64,000 nt of DNA from Shimia sp. R9_2 (GCF_017743735.1 NZ_JAGHRO010000003.1:62001-126000), one strand, 5' to 3'; positions 1 to 8,000 are shown, counted from the first letter of the stretch. Program-made: numbers and translations. The notes: generated from the sequence alone by a model not told the origin.

Positions 1-301
1 GGCTGAGGCGCTGGCAAATGTAGAGATCAAAGCGCCGGCGGTGCCGCTGTTTGCAAATGTGCGCGCGGCAGCGGTGCGTGATCCCGACGAAATCCGCAAA
101 CTGCTGGTGGAGCAGGTGACCGGCTCTGTGCGCTGGCGCGAATCGGTGATCAATATGGCCGCGGATGGTGTGACCGAATTCTGGGAAATCGGCGCAGGTA
201 AGGCGCTTTCGGGCATGATCCGTAAGATCGACCGCAACAATGCGGTGCGCGCGGTGGGGACGCCTGATGATGTGCTGGCGGCTGTGGCCAGCCTCAAATG
301 A
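1..301 (+). CDS. fabD: Malonyl-CoA:ACP transacylase, C-terminal fragment
   Basis: The frame is open from the left edge (codons begin at base 2) and stops with TGA at 299-301, so only the last 99 residues are present. They match the end of FabD: a segment reading KAPAVPLFANVRA, then the VRWRESV stretch, then the FWEIGAGKALSGMIRKID stretch, typical of the C-terminal part of the acyltransferase domain. FabD loads malonyl groups onto acyl carrier protein in the cytoplasm. The active-site Ser and His lie upstream of the window. The stop overlaps the next start (ATGA), and fabG, acpP and fabF follow, which supports the call. Confidence 0.9.
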   Translation, partial: AEALANVEIKAPAVPLFANVRAAAVRDPDEIRKLLVEQVTGSVRWRESVINMAADGVTEFWEIGAGKALSGMIRKIDRNNAVRAVGTPDDVLAAVASLK

Positions 302-915
302 TCCGACCCAGGCTGAGACGGCGCTTTCTGGCTGGGGCGGCGGCGCTTGGCGTCGCCGTTGTGGCGGGCTGCACGCATTTGCAGGTGGCCTACCTCAATT
401 CCTATGACAGCATTGCGTTTGAGCCTTCAGGTGAGGACCTTTTGGTGTCAGGCACGCTCAATCAGTTCAGCCTTGCGTCGTTTGAGCAGGCGATTGCCGA
501 AAACCCAGAGACCACGCGCCTTGTGCTGATGTATGTGCCCGGATCGGTGGACGATGAGACCAACCTGAAGCTTGGCAATCGGGTGCGTGATCTGGGGTTG
601 GACACGCATCTGACAGCGGACAGCGAAGTGCATTCCGGCGGGACGGATCTGTTCCTCGCAGGTTTGGAGCGCTCGATGGAAGAGGGCGCGATCATCGGGG
701 TGCATAGCTGGGCCGAAGGCAATCGCGCGGGGGCGGACTTTCCGAAGGATGACCCTGTTCACGAAAGCTATGTGAGCTATACCGCACGCATGTTGGGCAG
801 TGCAGATTTCTATTGGTTCACGCTTGACGCGGCACCTGTAGAAGACACTTACATTATGACACCGGCAGACATTGCCAAATACGGGCTTTTGACCAAGCCT
901 GTGGTGAAAAACTGA
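298..915 (+). CDS. ClpP/crotonase-fold-like lipoprotein (COG3904-type), unknown function
   Basis: A 205-residue protein with a positively charged N-terminus (RPRLRRR), a hydrophobic stretch and a lipobox VAGC with Cys25, so it is predicted to be an exported lipoprotein. The middle resembles the predicted periplasmic ClpP-like family I know as COG3904: a block on displaced strand and helix (LGNRVRDLGLDTHL), then HSGGTDLFLAG where the family usually has a Ser-rich nucleophile region, then the GVHSW histidine region. The usual SAC-like nucleophile motif is not clear, so activity is uncertain. It overlaps fabD by ATGA and sits 13 bases before fabG, so it is co-transcribed and probably translationally coupled. 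The function is not established. Confidence 0.75.
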   Translation: MIRPRLRRRFLAGAAALGVAVVAGCTHLQVAYLNSYDSIAFEPSGEDLLVSGTLNQFSLASFEQAIAENPETTRLVLMYVPGSVDDETNLKLGNRVRDLGLDTHLTADSEVHSGGTDLFLAGLERSMEEGAIIGVHSWAEGNRAGADFPKDDPVHESYVSYTARMLGSADFYWFTLDAAPVEDTYIMTPADIAKYGLLTKPVVKN

Positions 916-928
916 GAGAGACAGAACT

Positions 929-1666
929 ATGTTTGATCTGACTGGAAAAACCGCGCTGGTGACTGGCGCATCGGGTGGCATCGGCGGCGCGATTGCAAAG
1001 GCGCTGCATGACGCGGGCGCAACCGTGGGCCTGTCTGGCACACGTGTGGAGCCGCTTGAGGCGCTGGCAGCTGAGCTGGGAGAGCGCGCGCATGTGCTGC
1101 CGTGCAACCTGAGCGACTCAGAGGCGGTGGATGCGCTGCCAAAGCAGGCCATCGAGGCGATGGGCAGCGTGGATATTCTGGTGAACAACGCGGGCATCAC
1201 CCGCGATCAGATTTTCATGCGCATGTCGGACGAGGAATGGCAGAGCGTGATCGACGTGAACCTGACCAGCGCGATGCGTCTGTGCCGCGGTGTGATGCGT
1301 CCGATGATGAAATCCCGCTGGGGCCGGATCATCAACATCAGCTCTATAGTTGGTGCGACCGGCAACCCGGGGCAGGCGAACTATGCCGCCTCCAAGGCCG
1401 GTCTCGTCGGTTTGACCAAATCCATCGCCTATGAGGTGGCGAGTCGCGGAATCACAGCCAATGCAGTGGCGCCGGGCTTTATCGCGACAGCGATGACCGA
1501 CAAGCTGACCGACGATCAGAAAGACAAGATCAACGGGCAGATTCCTGCGGCGCGCATGGGCACCTCCGAGGAAATCGCTGCGGCTGTGCTGTATTTGGCA
1601 AGTGCTGAAGCAGGTTATGTGACAGGCACCACCTTGCATGTGAACGGTGGCATGGCCATGTTGTGA
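929..1666 (+). CDS. fabG: 3-oxoacyl-[ACP] reductase
   Basis: A 245-residue short-chain dehydrogenase that reduces 3-oxoacyl-ACP with NADPH in the fatty acid elongation cycle. The Rossmann glycine motif TGASGGIG is at residues 13-20 and NNAG at 86-89. The catalytic set is Ser139, Tyr152 and Lys156 within the typical FabG stretch ending GQANYAASKAG. The length equals the family norm. An AGAGAG stretch precedes the ATG. It lies between fabD and acpP, the usual fab gene order. Confidence 0.97.
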   Translation: MFDLTGKTALVTGASGGIGGAIAKALHDAGATVGLSGTRVEPLEALAAELGERAHVLPCNLSDSEAVDALPKQAIEAMGSVDILVNNAGITRDQIFMRMSDEEWQSVIDVNLTSAMRLCRGVMRPMMKSRWGRIINISSIVGATGNPGQANYAASKAGLVGLTKSIAYEVASRGITANAVAPGFIATAMTDKLTDDQKDKINGQIPAARMGTSEEIAAAVLYLASAEAGYVTGTTLHVNGGMAML

Positions 1667-1715
1667 CCGTACGCGGCCCGCGAAAGCGGGCTGCAGCTGT
1701 CGCTGGGGAAAGCGT

Positions 1716-1743
1716 TTGCCTTGTGAGGTGGATGTGTTATAGG
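1716..1743 (+). promoter_or_regulatory. Candidate acpP promoter
   Basis: TTGCCT at 1716-1721 and TATAGG at 1738-1743 are separated by 16 bases, within the 238-base fabG-acpP gap. This would give acpP its own strong transcription with a leader of about 155 bases. It is inferred from consensus similarity only. A small open frame in the gap (1663-1857) has no recognisable protein features and was not called. Confidence 0.4.
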
Positions 1744-1904
1744 CGGCGAGTATTTTCCGGGTGCCCCCTAATTATGCAGAGGGCGGACGGAGACCTTCCG
1801 GGACGACCGGACCAGAACCGTCCCGGTTGGGGCACAAATCAGACCCATCTAAAATGATGGGAATTCAAACGGGCCAACACGCCCAAGACGAATGAGGAAT
1901 TGAC

Positions 1905-2138
1905 ATGAGCGACGTCGCAGACCGCGTGAAAAAGATCGTTGTAGAGCACCTGGGTGTGGAAGAGGACAAAGTTGTTGAAGCAGCGTCCTTCATCGACGAT
2001 CTGGGCGCAGACAGCCTCGACACCGTGGAACTGGTGATGGCTTTTGAAGAAGAGTTCGGCATCGAGATCCCGGACGACGCAGCCGAAACCATCCAGACCT
2101 TCGGCGACGCGGTCAAATTCATCTCCGAAGCTTCCTAA
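1905..2138 (+). CDS. acpP: Acyl carrier protein
   Basis: A 77-residue acidic protein with the phosphopantetheine attachment motif [10 protein letters not shown], modified serine Ser37. It carries the growing acyl chain for FabG, FabF and FabD and for lipid A and phospholipid acyltransferases. The length and the four-helix pattern are standard. A GAGGAA ribosome binding site lies 7-12 bases before the ATG. A strong terminator follows at 2161-2192. Confidence 0.98.
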   Translation: MSDVADRVKKIVVEHLGVEEDKVVEAASFIDDLGADSLDTVELVMAFEEEFGIEIPDDAAETIQTFGDAVKFISEAS

Positions 2139-2160
2139 GCTCTTCGAGATAACTTTTGTG

Positions 2161-2192
2161 AAACGGCGCTTCCCTCAGGGAGGCGCCGTTTT
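2161..2192 (+). terminator. Rho-independent terminator of acpP
   Basis: A perfect 9-bp stem, AAACGGCGC (2161-2169) with GCGCCGTTT (2183-2191), is extended internally by CCC/GGG and ends in a short T run. It lies 22 bases after the acpP stop. Confidence 0.85.
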
Positions 2193-2291
2193 GCTGTCGT
2201 GTCTGCGAGTTTGCGCGACGTTTTTTTTGCCTTGCGGTGTTCTTTGGGTGGTAAACTGACCTCATAAAGTTTGCTGGAGGAGATTTCCGCA

Positions 2292-3035
2292 ATGATGATT
2301 TACCCCACAATGGAACTTCTGGACGGTCGCTGTGTGACCTTGGACAAAGGCGATCTGGACAGCCCGCAGATTTGGCATGTGGACCCGGTGGAAACGGCCA
2401 AAGGGTTTGCCGCATCCGGCGCAGAATGGATGCATTTGACGGATTTCAACGCGGTTCAGGGCAGCGATCAAAATGCCGAGCTGGTTGAGGAGATTATTCG
2501 CGGGGCAGGGCTGCCTGTGCAACTGGGCGGCGGTATGCGCTCCCGTGAGCAGGTGGAGCACTGGATCGAGAAAGGCGCAGGCCGGATCGTGCTGGGCACC
2601 ATGGCGGCCTATGACCCCAATACGGCGATTGAACTGGCGCATGCCCATCCGGATCAGATCGTGCTGGCGGTGGATGTCTGGCAGGGGCAGGTGATGACCG
2701 AAGGCTGGCGCAAGGCCGGAGCCTTTGACCCGATTGCCTATGTGAACGCTTTCTCAGAAGCACCTTTCGCCGGCATCGTTGTGACCGATATTGATAGCGA
2801 CATGACCGACGTGGAGGCGCAGCTTGGTCTGATCTCCGGCATCGCAGAACAAAGCCGCTGGCCGGTGACCGCGAGCGGCGTTGTGCGCGGCGCGGATGAT
2901 ATTTCTCGCCTGAAATATGATCCGAACATTCAGGGCGTTCTGATTGGGCGCGCATTGTTCCACAAGTCGCTGACTGTGGAAGAGGCTCTTGAAGTGGCCA
3001 AGCCAGAACCGGAGGCGGTGGCGGAGTTCTTGTAA
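2292..3035 (+). CDS. HisA-like TIM-barrel protein with Asp8-to-Glu change
   Basis: A 247-residue (beta/alpha)8 protein of the HisA/HisF family. Family marks are the N-terminal strand followed by LLDGRCVTL, the TDFNAVQG block, a phosphate loop QLGGGMRS (about 78-84) and a second phosphate loop TASGVVRG. In true HisA (phosphoribosyl-formimino-AICAR-phosphate isomerase) the catalytic acids are Asp8 and an Asp near 127-130. Here position 8 is Glu (TMELLDG) while Asp128 (AVDVWQG) is kept. A GGAGG 11 bases upstream selects ATG 2292. It lies alone between acpP and fabF, with no other his genes. It may be a diverged paralogue with a changed substrate, so I do not assign the histidine step. Confidence 0.75.
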   Translation: MMIYPTMELLDGRCVTLDKGDLDSPQIWHVDPVETAKGFAASGAEWMHLTDFNAVQGSDQNAELVEEIIRGAGLPVQLGGGMRSREQVEHWIEKGAGRIVLGTMAAYDPNTAIELAHAHPDQIVLAVDVWQGQVMTEGWRKAGAFDPIAYVNAFSEAPFAGIVVTDIDSDMTDVEAQLGLISGIAEQSRWPVTASGVVRGADDISRLKYDPNIQGVLIGRALFHKSLTVEEALEVAKPEPEAVAEFL

Positions 3036-3054
3036 CACCCGTTTCTGTCTCTGA

Positions 3055-3157
3055 GCACTTTGCGTTTTCTCGGATTGCGCTGCCCGACCGCTCCCTTCCT
3101 CCCCTCTGTGGTCTCATCAGCAGCGCAATTCGGCCCCCCGGGGTAAACGCAAAGTGC
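3055..3157. repeat. Long two-part inverted repeat upstream of fabF
   Basis: The outer arms GCACTTTGCGTTT (3055-3067) and AAACGCAAAGTGC (3145-3157) are perfectly complementary over 13 bp. The inner arms ATTGCGCTGC (3074-3083) and GCAGCGCAAT (3120-3129) are perfect over 10 bp. The two stems are nested with a 6/15-base internal loop and a 36-base apical loop, and CCCCGGGG lies in the 3' side of the internal loop. It occupies nearly half of the 228-base gap between the HisA-like gene and fabF. Transcribed, it would fold into a roughly 103-nt hairpin; as DNA it could be a small palindromic element. Confidence 0.7.
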
Positions 3158-3263
3158 CTTAAGCGTGCGATATCAGCAAAAGCCAGCGCACGCGCTCTTG
3201 CACGCCACAGGCAATCCAAGCTATTTGGGTGGGCAAATTGCCAAAGGCTAGGAGAGCAATGAA

Positions 3264-4523
3264 ATGCGTCGAGTAGTAGTCACCGGTCTCGGTCTGGTCA
3301 CCCCGCTGGCGTCGGGCGTGGAAGAAAGCTGGTCACGTATTCTGGACGGTCAGTCCGGTGCGGGCACCATCACCCGTTTTGATCCTGAGCGTGTGACCAC
3401 CAAATACGCCTGCGAAGTGCCCTATGGCGATGGCAGCGACGGCACCTTCAATCCTGATGATTGGATGGCTCCGAAAGAGCGCCGCAAGGTGGATGATTTT
3501 ATTCTCTATGGTCTGGCCGCTTCGCAGATGGCTGTGGAAGATTCCGGCTGGAATCCAGAAGACACCGAGGCGCTGGAGCGCACCGGTGTGATGATCGGCT
3601 CCGGTATTGGTGGCCTGCAGTCCATCGAGCAGACCACGCTGCTTTTGAACGAAAAAGGCCCGCGCCGTGTGTCTCCGTTCTTTATTCCCGGCGCGTTGAT
3701 CAACCTGATCTCTGGTCAGGTGAGCATCAAATACGGCTTTAAAGGCCCCAACCATGCGGTTGTGACGGCCTGTTCCACCGGCGCGCACGCCATTGGTGAT
3801 GCGGCCCGTCTGATTGCCTCTGACGATGCGGATGTCATGGTTGCCGGTGGCGCGGAAGCGGCGATCTGTGAGATCGGCATTGCGGGCTTTAACGCCTGTA
3901 AGGCGCTCTCCACCAAATATGAAGATGACCCCAAGAAAGCCTCGCGCCCCTATGATGCGGACCGCGATGGGTTCGTGATGGGCGAAGGTGCTGGCATTGT
4001 GGTGCTGGAAGAATATGAGCACGCCAAAGCGCGCGGCGCGAAGATCTATGCCGAGGTGCTGGGCTATGGCCTGTCTGGTGACGCCTACCACATCACGGCC
4101 CCTTCTGAGACCGGCGAAGGTGGCGAACGCTCCATGCGTGCCGCGCTGAAGAAAGCGGGTCTTGAGCCGAAAGATCTGGATTACATCAACGCGCATGGCA
4201 CCTCGACCATGGCGGACACCATCGAGCTTGGCGCAGTTGAGCGCCTGATGGGCGAGCACGCGGGCAAGGTGACCATGTCGTCGACCAAATCCATGACCGG
4301 TCACCTTCTGGGTGCTGCGGGCGCGATTGAAGCGATCTTCTCGATCCTTGCGATCCGCGATCAGGTGGCACCGCCCACCATCAACCTCGATAGCCAAGCG
4401 GTTGAGACGCCTGTGGATCTGGCACCGAACCAGAAGCGTGAGCGTGAAATCAATGTGGCGCTGTCCAACAGCTTCGGCTTTGGCGGCACCAACGCATCGG
4501 TGATCTTCGGGAAGGTCGGCTGA
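3264..4523 (+). CDS. fabF: 3-oxoacyl-[ACP] synthase II
   Basis: A 419-residue beta-ketoacyl-ACP synthase that condenses malonyl-ACP with acyl-ACP. The active-site triad is Cys170 in VVTACSTGAHA, His311 in NAHGTST and His347 in TGHLLGAAG, and the C-terminal GFGGTN glycine motif is present. The length is within the FabF range. AGGAGAG lies upstream of ATG 3264. It overlaps mltG by one base (TGATG), as in the common fabF-mltG arrangement. Confidence 0.97.
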   Translation: MRRVVVTGLGLVTPLASGVEESWSRILDGQSGAGTITRFDPERVTTKYACEVPYGDGSDGTFNPDDWMAPKERRKVDDFILYGLAASQMAVEDSGWNPEDTEALERTGVMIGSGIGGLQSIEQTTLLLNEKGPRRVSPFFIPGALINLISGQVSIKYGFKGPNHAVVTACSTGAHAIGDAARLIASDDADVMVAGGAEAAICEIGIAGFNACKALSTKYEDDPKKASRPYDADRDGFVMGEGAGIVVLEEYEHAKARGAKIYAEVLGYGLSGDAYHITAPSETGEGGERSMRAALKKAGLEPKDLDYINAHGTSTMADTIELGAVERLMGEHAGKVTMSSTKSMTGHLLGAAGAIEAIFSILAIRDQVAPPTINLDSQAVETPVDLAPNQKREREINVALSNSFGFGGTNASVIFGKVG

Positions 4524-5674
4524 TGTGGCGCGCTGTCGCGTCTAACGCGCTGACGCTTTTGATTGTGGCGCTGTTCCTTCTGGGCGGCGTCATTCTCTTT
4601 GGGCAGTCCACTTACCGGGCCACGGGTCCACTCACAGAGCCTGTGTGCCTGCGGGTGCAGAGTGGATCGAACATGAGCCGTGTCTCGCAAGATCTTGAAA
4701 AAAGAGGCGCAATCGCCAACGGGATGCTGTTCCGCCTGGGGGCGGATTACTCCGACAAGGCCGACCAGCTGAAAGCCGGTGCGTTTCTGGTGCCTGCTGG
4801 CGCGTCGATGGAAGAGATCGTTGATATCGTCACGCGGGGCGGGGCGAGCACCTGCGGCACCGAGATTGTCTATCGCGTTGGCGTGACACGCAAGGTTGTG
4901 CAAGTGCGTGAGCTGGACCCAGCGACTGGCAGATTTGTGGAAGTGGCCTCCTTCAACCCTGCGGAAGAGACAGCGCCGTCTGAGTTCACCCGCGTGCGCG
5001 CGGCGTCGGACACACGCTACCGTATTGCCGTGGCCGAAGGTGTGACCAGCTGGCAGGTGATGGATTCTCTGAACAACATCGATCTGTTGACCGGCGAGAT
5101 TGAGCGCCCTCTCGAGGGTAGCCTTGCGCCAGACAGCTATGAGGTGCGTGTCGGGGACACTCGGGAAAGCGTGATTGCGCGGATGCAGAAGGCACAAGAG
5201 GTGCTGGTGGCAGCTGCGTGGGAAAGCCGTGCAGAGGGTGTGCCGCTGGATAGTGCCGAGGAGCTTTTGATCCTTGCCTCCATCATCGAGAAAGAGACCG
5301 GTGTGCCGGAAGAGCGCCGTCAGGTGGCCAGCGTGTTTGCCAACCGTCTGGACCGCGGCATGCGTCTGCAGACCGACCCAACGGTGATCTACGGGGTGAC
5401 CGAGGGTGTTGGCGTGCTGGGCCGTGGATTGCGCCAGAGCGAGCTGCGCCGCGAAACACCTTGGAACACTTATGTGATCCAAGGGTTGCCACCCACACCG
5501 ATTGCAAACCCGGGACGTGCAAGCCTTGAGGCTGCTGCCAATCCGGATCAGACGCCTTACATCTTCTTTGTGGCGGATGGGACCGGCGGACACGCCTTTG
5601 CGACCACCTTGTCGGAGCACAATCAGAACGTGGCCAAATGGCGCCAGATCGAGGCCGAACGGGCCAATCAGTAA
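4523..5674 (+). CDS. mltG: Endolytic murein transglycosylase
   Basis: A 383-residue inner-membrane protein with one N-terminal membrane segment (about 9-28) and a periplasmic YceG-like domain. The family hallmark LASIIEKETG is present, with Glu256 corresponding to the catalytic Glu of E. coli MltG. The following FANRL and LQTDPTVIYG blocks, and the late TPIANPG block, are also typical. MltG cleaves nascent glycan strands and sets their length. The start overlaps the fabF stop by one base, so translation is probably coupled. A terminator follows directly. Confidence 0.95.
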   Translation: MWRAVASNALTLLIVALFLLGGVILFGQSTYRATGPLTEPVCLRVQSGSNMSRVSQDLEKRGAIANGMLFRLGADYSDKADQLKAGAFLVPAGASMEEIVDIVTRGGASTCGTEIVYRVGVTRKVVQVRELDPATGRFVEVASFNPAEETAPSEFTRVRAASDTRYRIAVAEGVTSWQVMDSLNNIDLLTGEIERPLEGSLAPDSYEVRVGDTRESVIARMQKAQEVLVAAAWESRAEGVPLDSAEELLILASIIEKETGVPEERRQVASVFANRLDRGMRLQTDPTVIYGVTEGVGVLGRGLRQSELRRETPWNTYVIQGLPPTPIANPGRASLEAAANPDQTPYIFFVADGTGGHAFATTLSEHNQNVAKWRQIEAERANQ

Positions 5675-5694
5675 GGTCTGACACAGCGAAAATC

Positions 5695-5728
5695 AAAAAC
5701 GCGGCTCCCGATTGGGGCCGCGTTTTTT
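5695..5728 (+). terminator. Rho-independent terminator of fabF-mltG
   Basis: AAAAACGCGGC is paired with GCCGCGTTTTT around an inner CCC/GGG and a short loop, followed by a run of T. It lies 20 bases after the mltG stop and faces a minus-strand gene, so it could work in both directions (A-run on the left, T-run on the right). Confidence 0.85.
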
Positions 5729-5761
5729 GTTGTCATGACTCGGCAGGACGCTGCGCGGATC

Positions 5762-5935
5762 TTAGCAAATGTCCTCTGGGCGCATTTCCATCTCCACTTC
5801 GATGGGCGCTGGTTTCTGAAAGGTATTGGTGATCGCATCTGCCGCCGGGCCTGCCTGCACAGTGATGAGCAGCAGCGCAGCGGCGAGCGCCAGTTTTCCG
5901 CGCCATGACAGCTTGGAAAGAAAAGTCGTACCCAT
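5762..5935 (-). CDS. Small exported or membrane protein, 57 aa, unknown
   Basis: The start at 5935 is chosen because GAGGGA lies 7 bases upstream of it; a longer frame up to 5977 lacks this. The protein has a basic N-terminus (LSWRGK), one hydrophobic stretch (about 13-28) ending in an AGPAADA-like signal cleavage region, and a short acidic tail ending in Cys. I recognise no family. It lies opposite the GTA operon and shares the upstream region with it. Confidence 0.5.
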   Translation of the reverse strand: MGTTFLSKLSWRGKLALAAALLLITVQAGPAADAITNTFQKPAPIEVEMEMRPEDIC

Positions 5936-6087
5936 GACTTGGTCCCTCAAAATGACACTTTGAGCACCCCACCGCACAAACCTCTACAAATCGATAAGGC
6001 CGGGAATGTGGCGCATTGCTTGGCATCAGGAAACACAGCGTTTCCGGTTTTGCAAAGCGGATGCGCAACGGTCTGCGCACGGTGCGT

Positions 6088-6141
6088 TAAGTGACTGTAA
6101 GTGCTTAAAATATTGACTTGAGACACGATGCTTCATAGCGT
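6088..6141 (+). promoter_or_regulatory. Candidate GTA operon promoter with TAAGTG direct repeat
   Basis: The 313-base gap 5936-6248 holds TTGACT (6113-6118) and TAGCGT (6136-6141) with a 17-base spacer, 107 bases before GTA gp1. Immediately upstream, TAAGTG occurs twice (6088-6093 and 6098-6103), a 10-bp period that puts both copies on the same helix face, ending 9 bases before the -35. That is where an activator would contact polymerase. GTA operons of this group are known to need a dedicated activator (GafA in Rhodobacter capsulatus); assigning this repeat to it is a guess. No other feature was seen in the gap. Confidence 0.45.
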
Positions 6142-6248
6142 TTGGTCCATGCTGGACCACCTCTGGTTGGCGGCTTTCTGCCGAAAGCGCGGGTTGGATG
6201 GGGACTTATGCGGAGGGGATCACTGCGCATGAGAGGCGATGAGCACCA

Positions 6249-6599
6249 ATGACACATTATTTTCCGCCCCCGGGCGCGCGCACGCTTGATCCTGAATTGG
6301 GCGTGCTTCGGAAGACTTTGTCCGATCTCAACCAAGATCTGCTGCGTGTGCATAACGCGCTGCGCGCAGAGGATTGGGCACAGTTTGACGAGGCAACGCA
6401 GGTCTATGGTCATCTGCGGCAGTGCATCCGGTTGGCCTTATTGATGGAGGCAGACTTTGAAGAACGCGATGCAAGACAGGGCCATGCCGCCCGAAGCAGC
6501 CCCCTTGACCTCGATGCGGCACGAACTTCGATCCGGTGCCGCCTGGATCGCCTCCGAACCTGCCGAGGTTCAGGCGGCTTTTCTGGACAGTCTGAGTGA
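6249..6599 (+). CDS. GTA gp1, small terminase (TerS)-like protein
   Basis: A 116-residue, largely helical protein, the right size and place for GTA gp1, shown in R. capsulatus to be the small terminase. Typical features are the DLLRVHNALRAEDWAQFDEA helical segment and the late LDLDAARTSIRCRLDRLR segment. It starts at ATG 6249, with GAGAGG 12 bases upstream. Its last 47 codons overlap the start of the large terminase in another frame. It would recognise DNA for headful packaging, without strong sequence specificity in GTAs. Confidence 0.75.
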   Translation: MTHYFPPPGARTLDPELGVLRKTLSDLNQDLLRVHNALRAEDWAQFDEATQVYGHLRQCIRLALLMEADFEERDARQGHAARSSPLDLDAARTSIRCRLDRLRTCRGSGGFSGQSE

Positions 6600-7869
6600 G
6601 GGGGAGCTGTTGGCGCTCCCCTTTTTGTTTGATTTCTGGGCGCTGCCGCATCAGCTGCCGCCCGACGGCGACTGGAAGACCTGGGTGATCCTGGGAGGGC
6701 GCGGGGCAGGCAAAACGCGCGCGGGGGCTGAATGGGTGCGCAGTATGGTGGAAGGCGCGCAGCCGCATGATCTGGGACAGGCGCGGCGGGTGGCTCTGGT
6801 CGGAGAGACCATAGATCAGGTGCGCGAAGTGATGATTTTTGGCGAAAGCGGGCTGATAGCCTGTGCGCCGCCGGATCGGCGACCTGTTTGGGAGGCGGCG
6901 CGGCGCAGGCTTGTCTGGCCAAATGGGGCGATTGCGCAGGCGTTTTCTGCCCATGATCCAGAGAGCCTGCGCGGACCGCAATTTGATGCGGCCTGGGTGG
7001 ATGAGCTGGCGAAGTGGCGCAATGCGCAGGCGACGTGGGACATGTTGCAGTTTGCGCTGCGGCTTGGCGAGAACCCGCAGCAGGTGGTGTCAACGACGCC
7101 GCGCAATGTAGCCGTGCTCAAGAAACTGCTGAAGGCGGACAGCACGGTGCAGACCAGCGCGCCGACTGAGGCCAACAGGGCGTATCTGGCAGAGAGTTTC
7201 CTGCGAGAAGTCGAGGCGCGCTATGCCGGTACACGGCTGGGGCGGCAGGAGCTTGCCGGAGAGCTGCTGGAGGACATGGACGGCGCGCTTTGGACACATA
7301 GCCAGCTGGAGGGCCTCAGATGTGAGGCGCTGCCGGAGATGGACCGGATCGTGGTGGCGGTGGATCCGCCGGTGAGCGGGCATGCGGGGTCTGATGAATG
7401 CGGGATCATTGTGGTGGGCGCCTGCACCAAAGGAGCGGTGCAAGAGTGGCGGGCCTGTGTGGTCGATGACGTGAGTGTGCGGGCCGCCAGCCCGGATACC
7501 TGGGCGCGGGTGGCGCTGACCGCGATGGAAAGCTGGGGCGCGGACCGGCTGGTGGCGGAGGTCAATCAGGGTGGGGATCTGGTGCAAGCGGTCATCAATC
7601 AGATTGACCCGTTGGTGCCTTACAAAGCGGTGCGCGCCAGCCGCAGAAAGGCTGCGCGGGCAGAACCTGTGGCTGCGCTTTATGAACAAGCGCGTGTGAC
7701 CCATATGGCCGGGCTTGAGACGCTCGAAGATCAGATGTGTGAAATGACCACCCAGGGTTTCGCGGGGCAAGGCAGCCCGGATCGCGTGGATGCACTGGTC
7801 TGGGCCTTGCATGAGCTGATCATTGCGCCATCGGCACATTGGCGGCGGCCGAGACTGCGCGAGCTGTGA
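6457..7869 (+). CDS. GTA gp2, large terminase (TerL)
   Basis: A 470-residue packaging ATPase/nuclease. Walker A GGRGAGKT is at 80-87, followed by RAGAEWVR. The Walker B-like AAWVDELAKW carries Asp182-Glu183. The nuclease domain begins with VAVDPP (Asp303) and ends with a conserved RVDALVWAL (Asp445). The chosen start is TTG 6457 because GGAGG lies 6 bases upstream; internal ATGs at 6469, 6484 and 6514 are alternatives, and GTA homologues would fit the last. It drives DNA into the prohead and cuts it. Confidence 0.95.
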   Translation: MKNAMQDRAMPPEAAPLTSMRHELRSGAAWIASEPAEVQAAFLDSLSEGELLALPFLFDFWALPHQLPPDGDWKTWVILGGRGAGKTRAGAEWVRSMVEGAQPHDLGQARRVALVGETIDQVREVMIFGESGLIACAPPDRRPVWEAARRRLVWPNGAIAQAFSAHDPESLRGPQFDAAWVDELAKWRNAQATWDMLQFALRLGENPQQVVSTTPRNVAVLKKLLKADSTVQTSAPTEANRAYLAESFLREVEARYAGTRLGRQELAGELLEDMDGALWTHSQLEGLRCEALPEMDRIVVAVDPPVSGHAGSDECGIIVVGACTKGAVQEWRACVVDDVSVRAASPDTWARVALTAMESWGADRLVAEVNQGGDLVQAVINQIDPLVPYKAVRASRRKAARAEPVAALYEQARVTHMAGLETLEDQMCEMTTQGFAGQGSPDRVDALVWALHELIIAPSAHWRRPRLREL

Positions 7870-8000
7870 GCTGCGCAACACCGACCGTGCGATCAGGAAG
7901 TCGCAAGTTAAGACAAATTTTAGATACCTGTCAGGGTCAAAACGCCAAACGCGTGGCGGGATGCGACAGCGCAAGAACCTTCAGAATGGGAGCGTCATAA

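Noticed and set aside
1663-1857. 64-codon frame between fabG and acpP
   Set aside because: Composition is Arg/Gly-rich, it overlaps the acpP promoter and has no clear start signal.
3333-4397. Long open frame (354 codons) on the minus strand opposite fabF
   Set aside because: It is the antisense shadow of a well-conserved gene in GC-rich DNA; no ribosome binding site and a biased composition rich in Arg and His.
4361-5620. 419-codon minus-strand frame opposite fabF and mltG
   Set aside because: It spans two real plus-strand genes, has no family features and unnatural composition.
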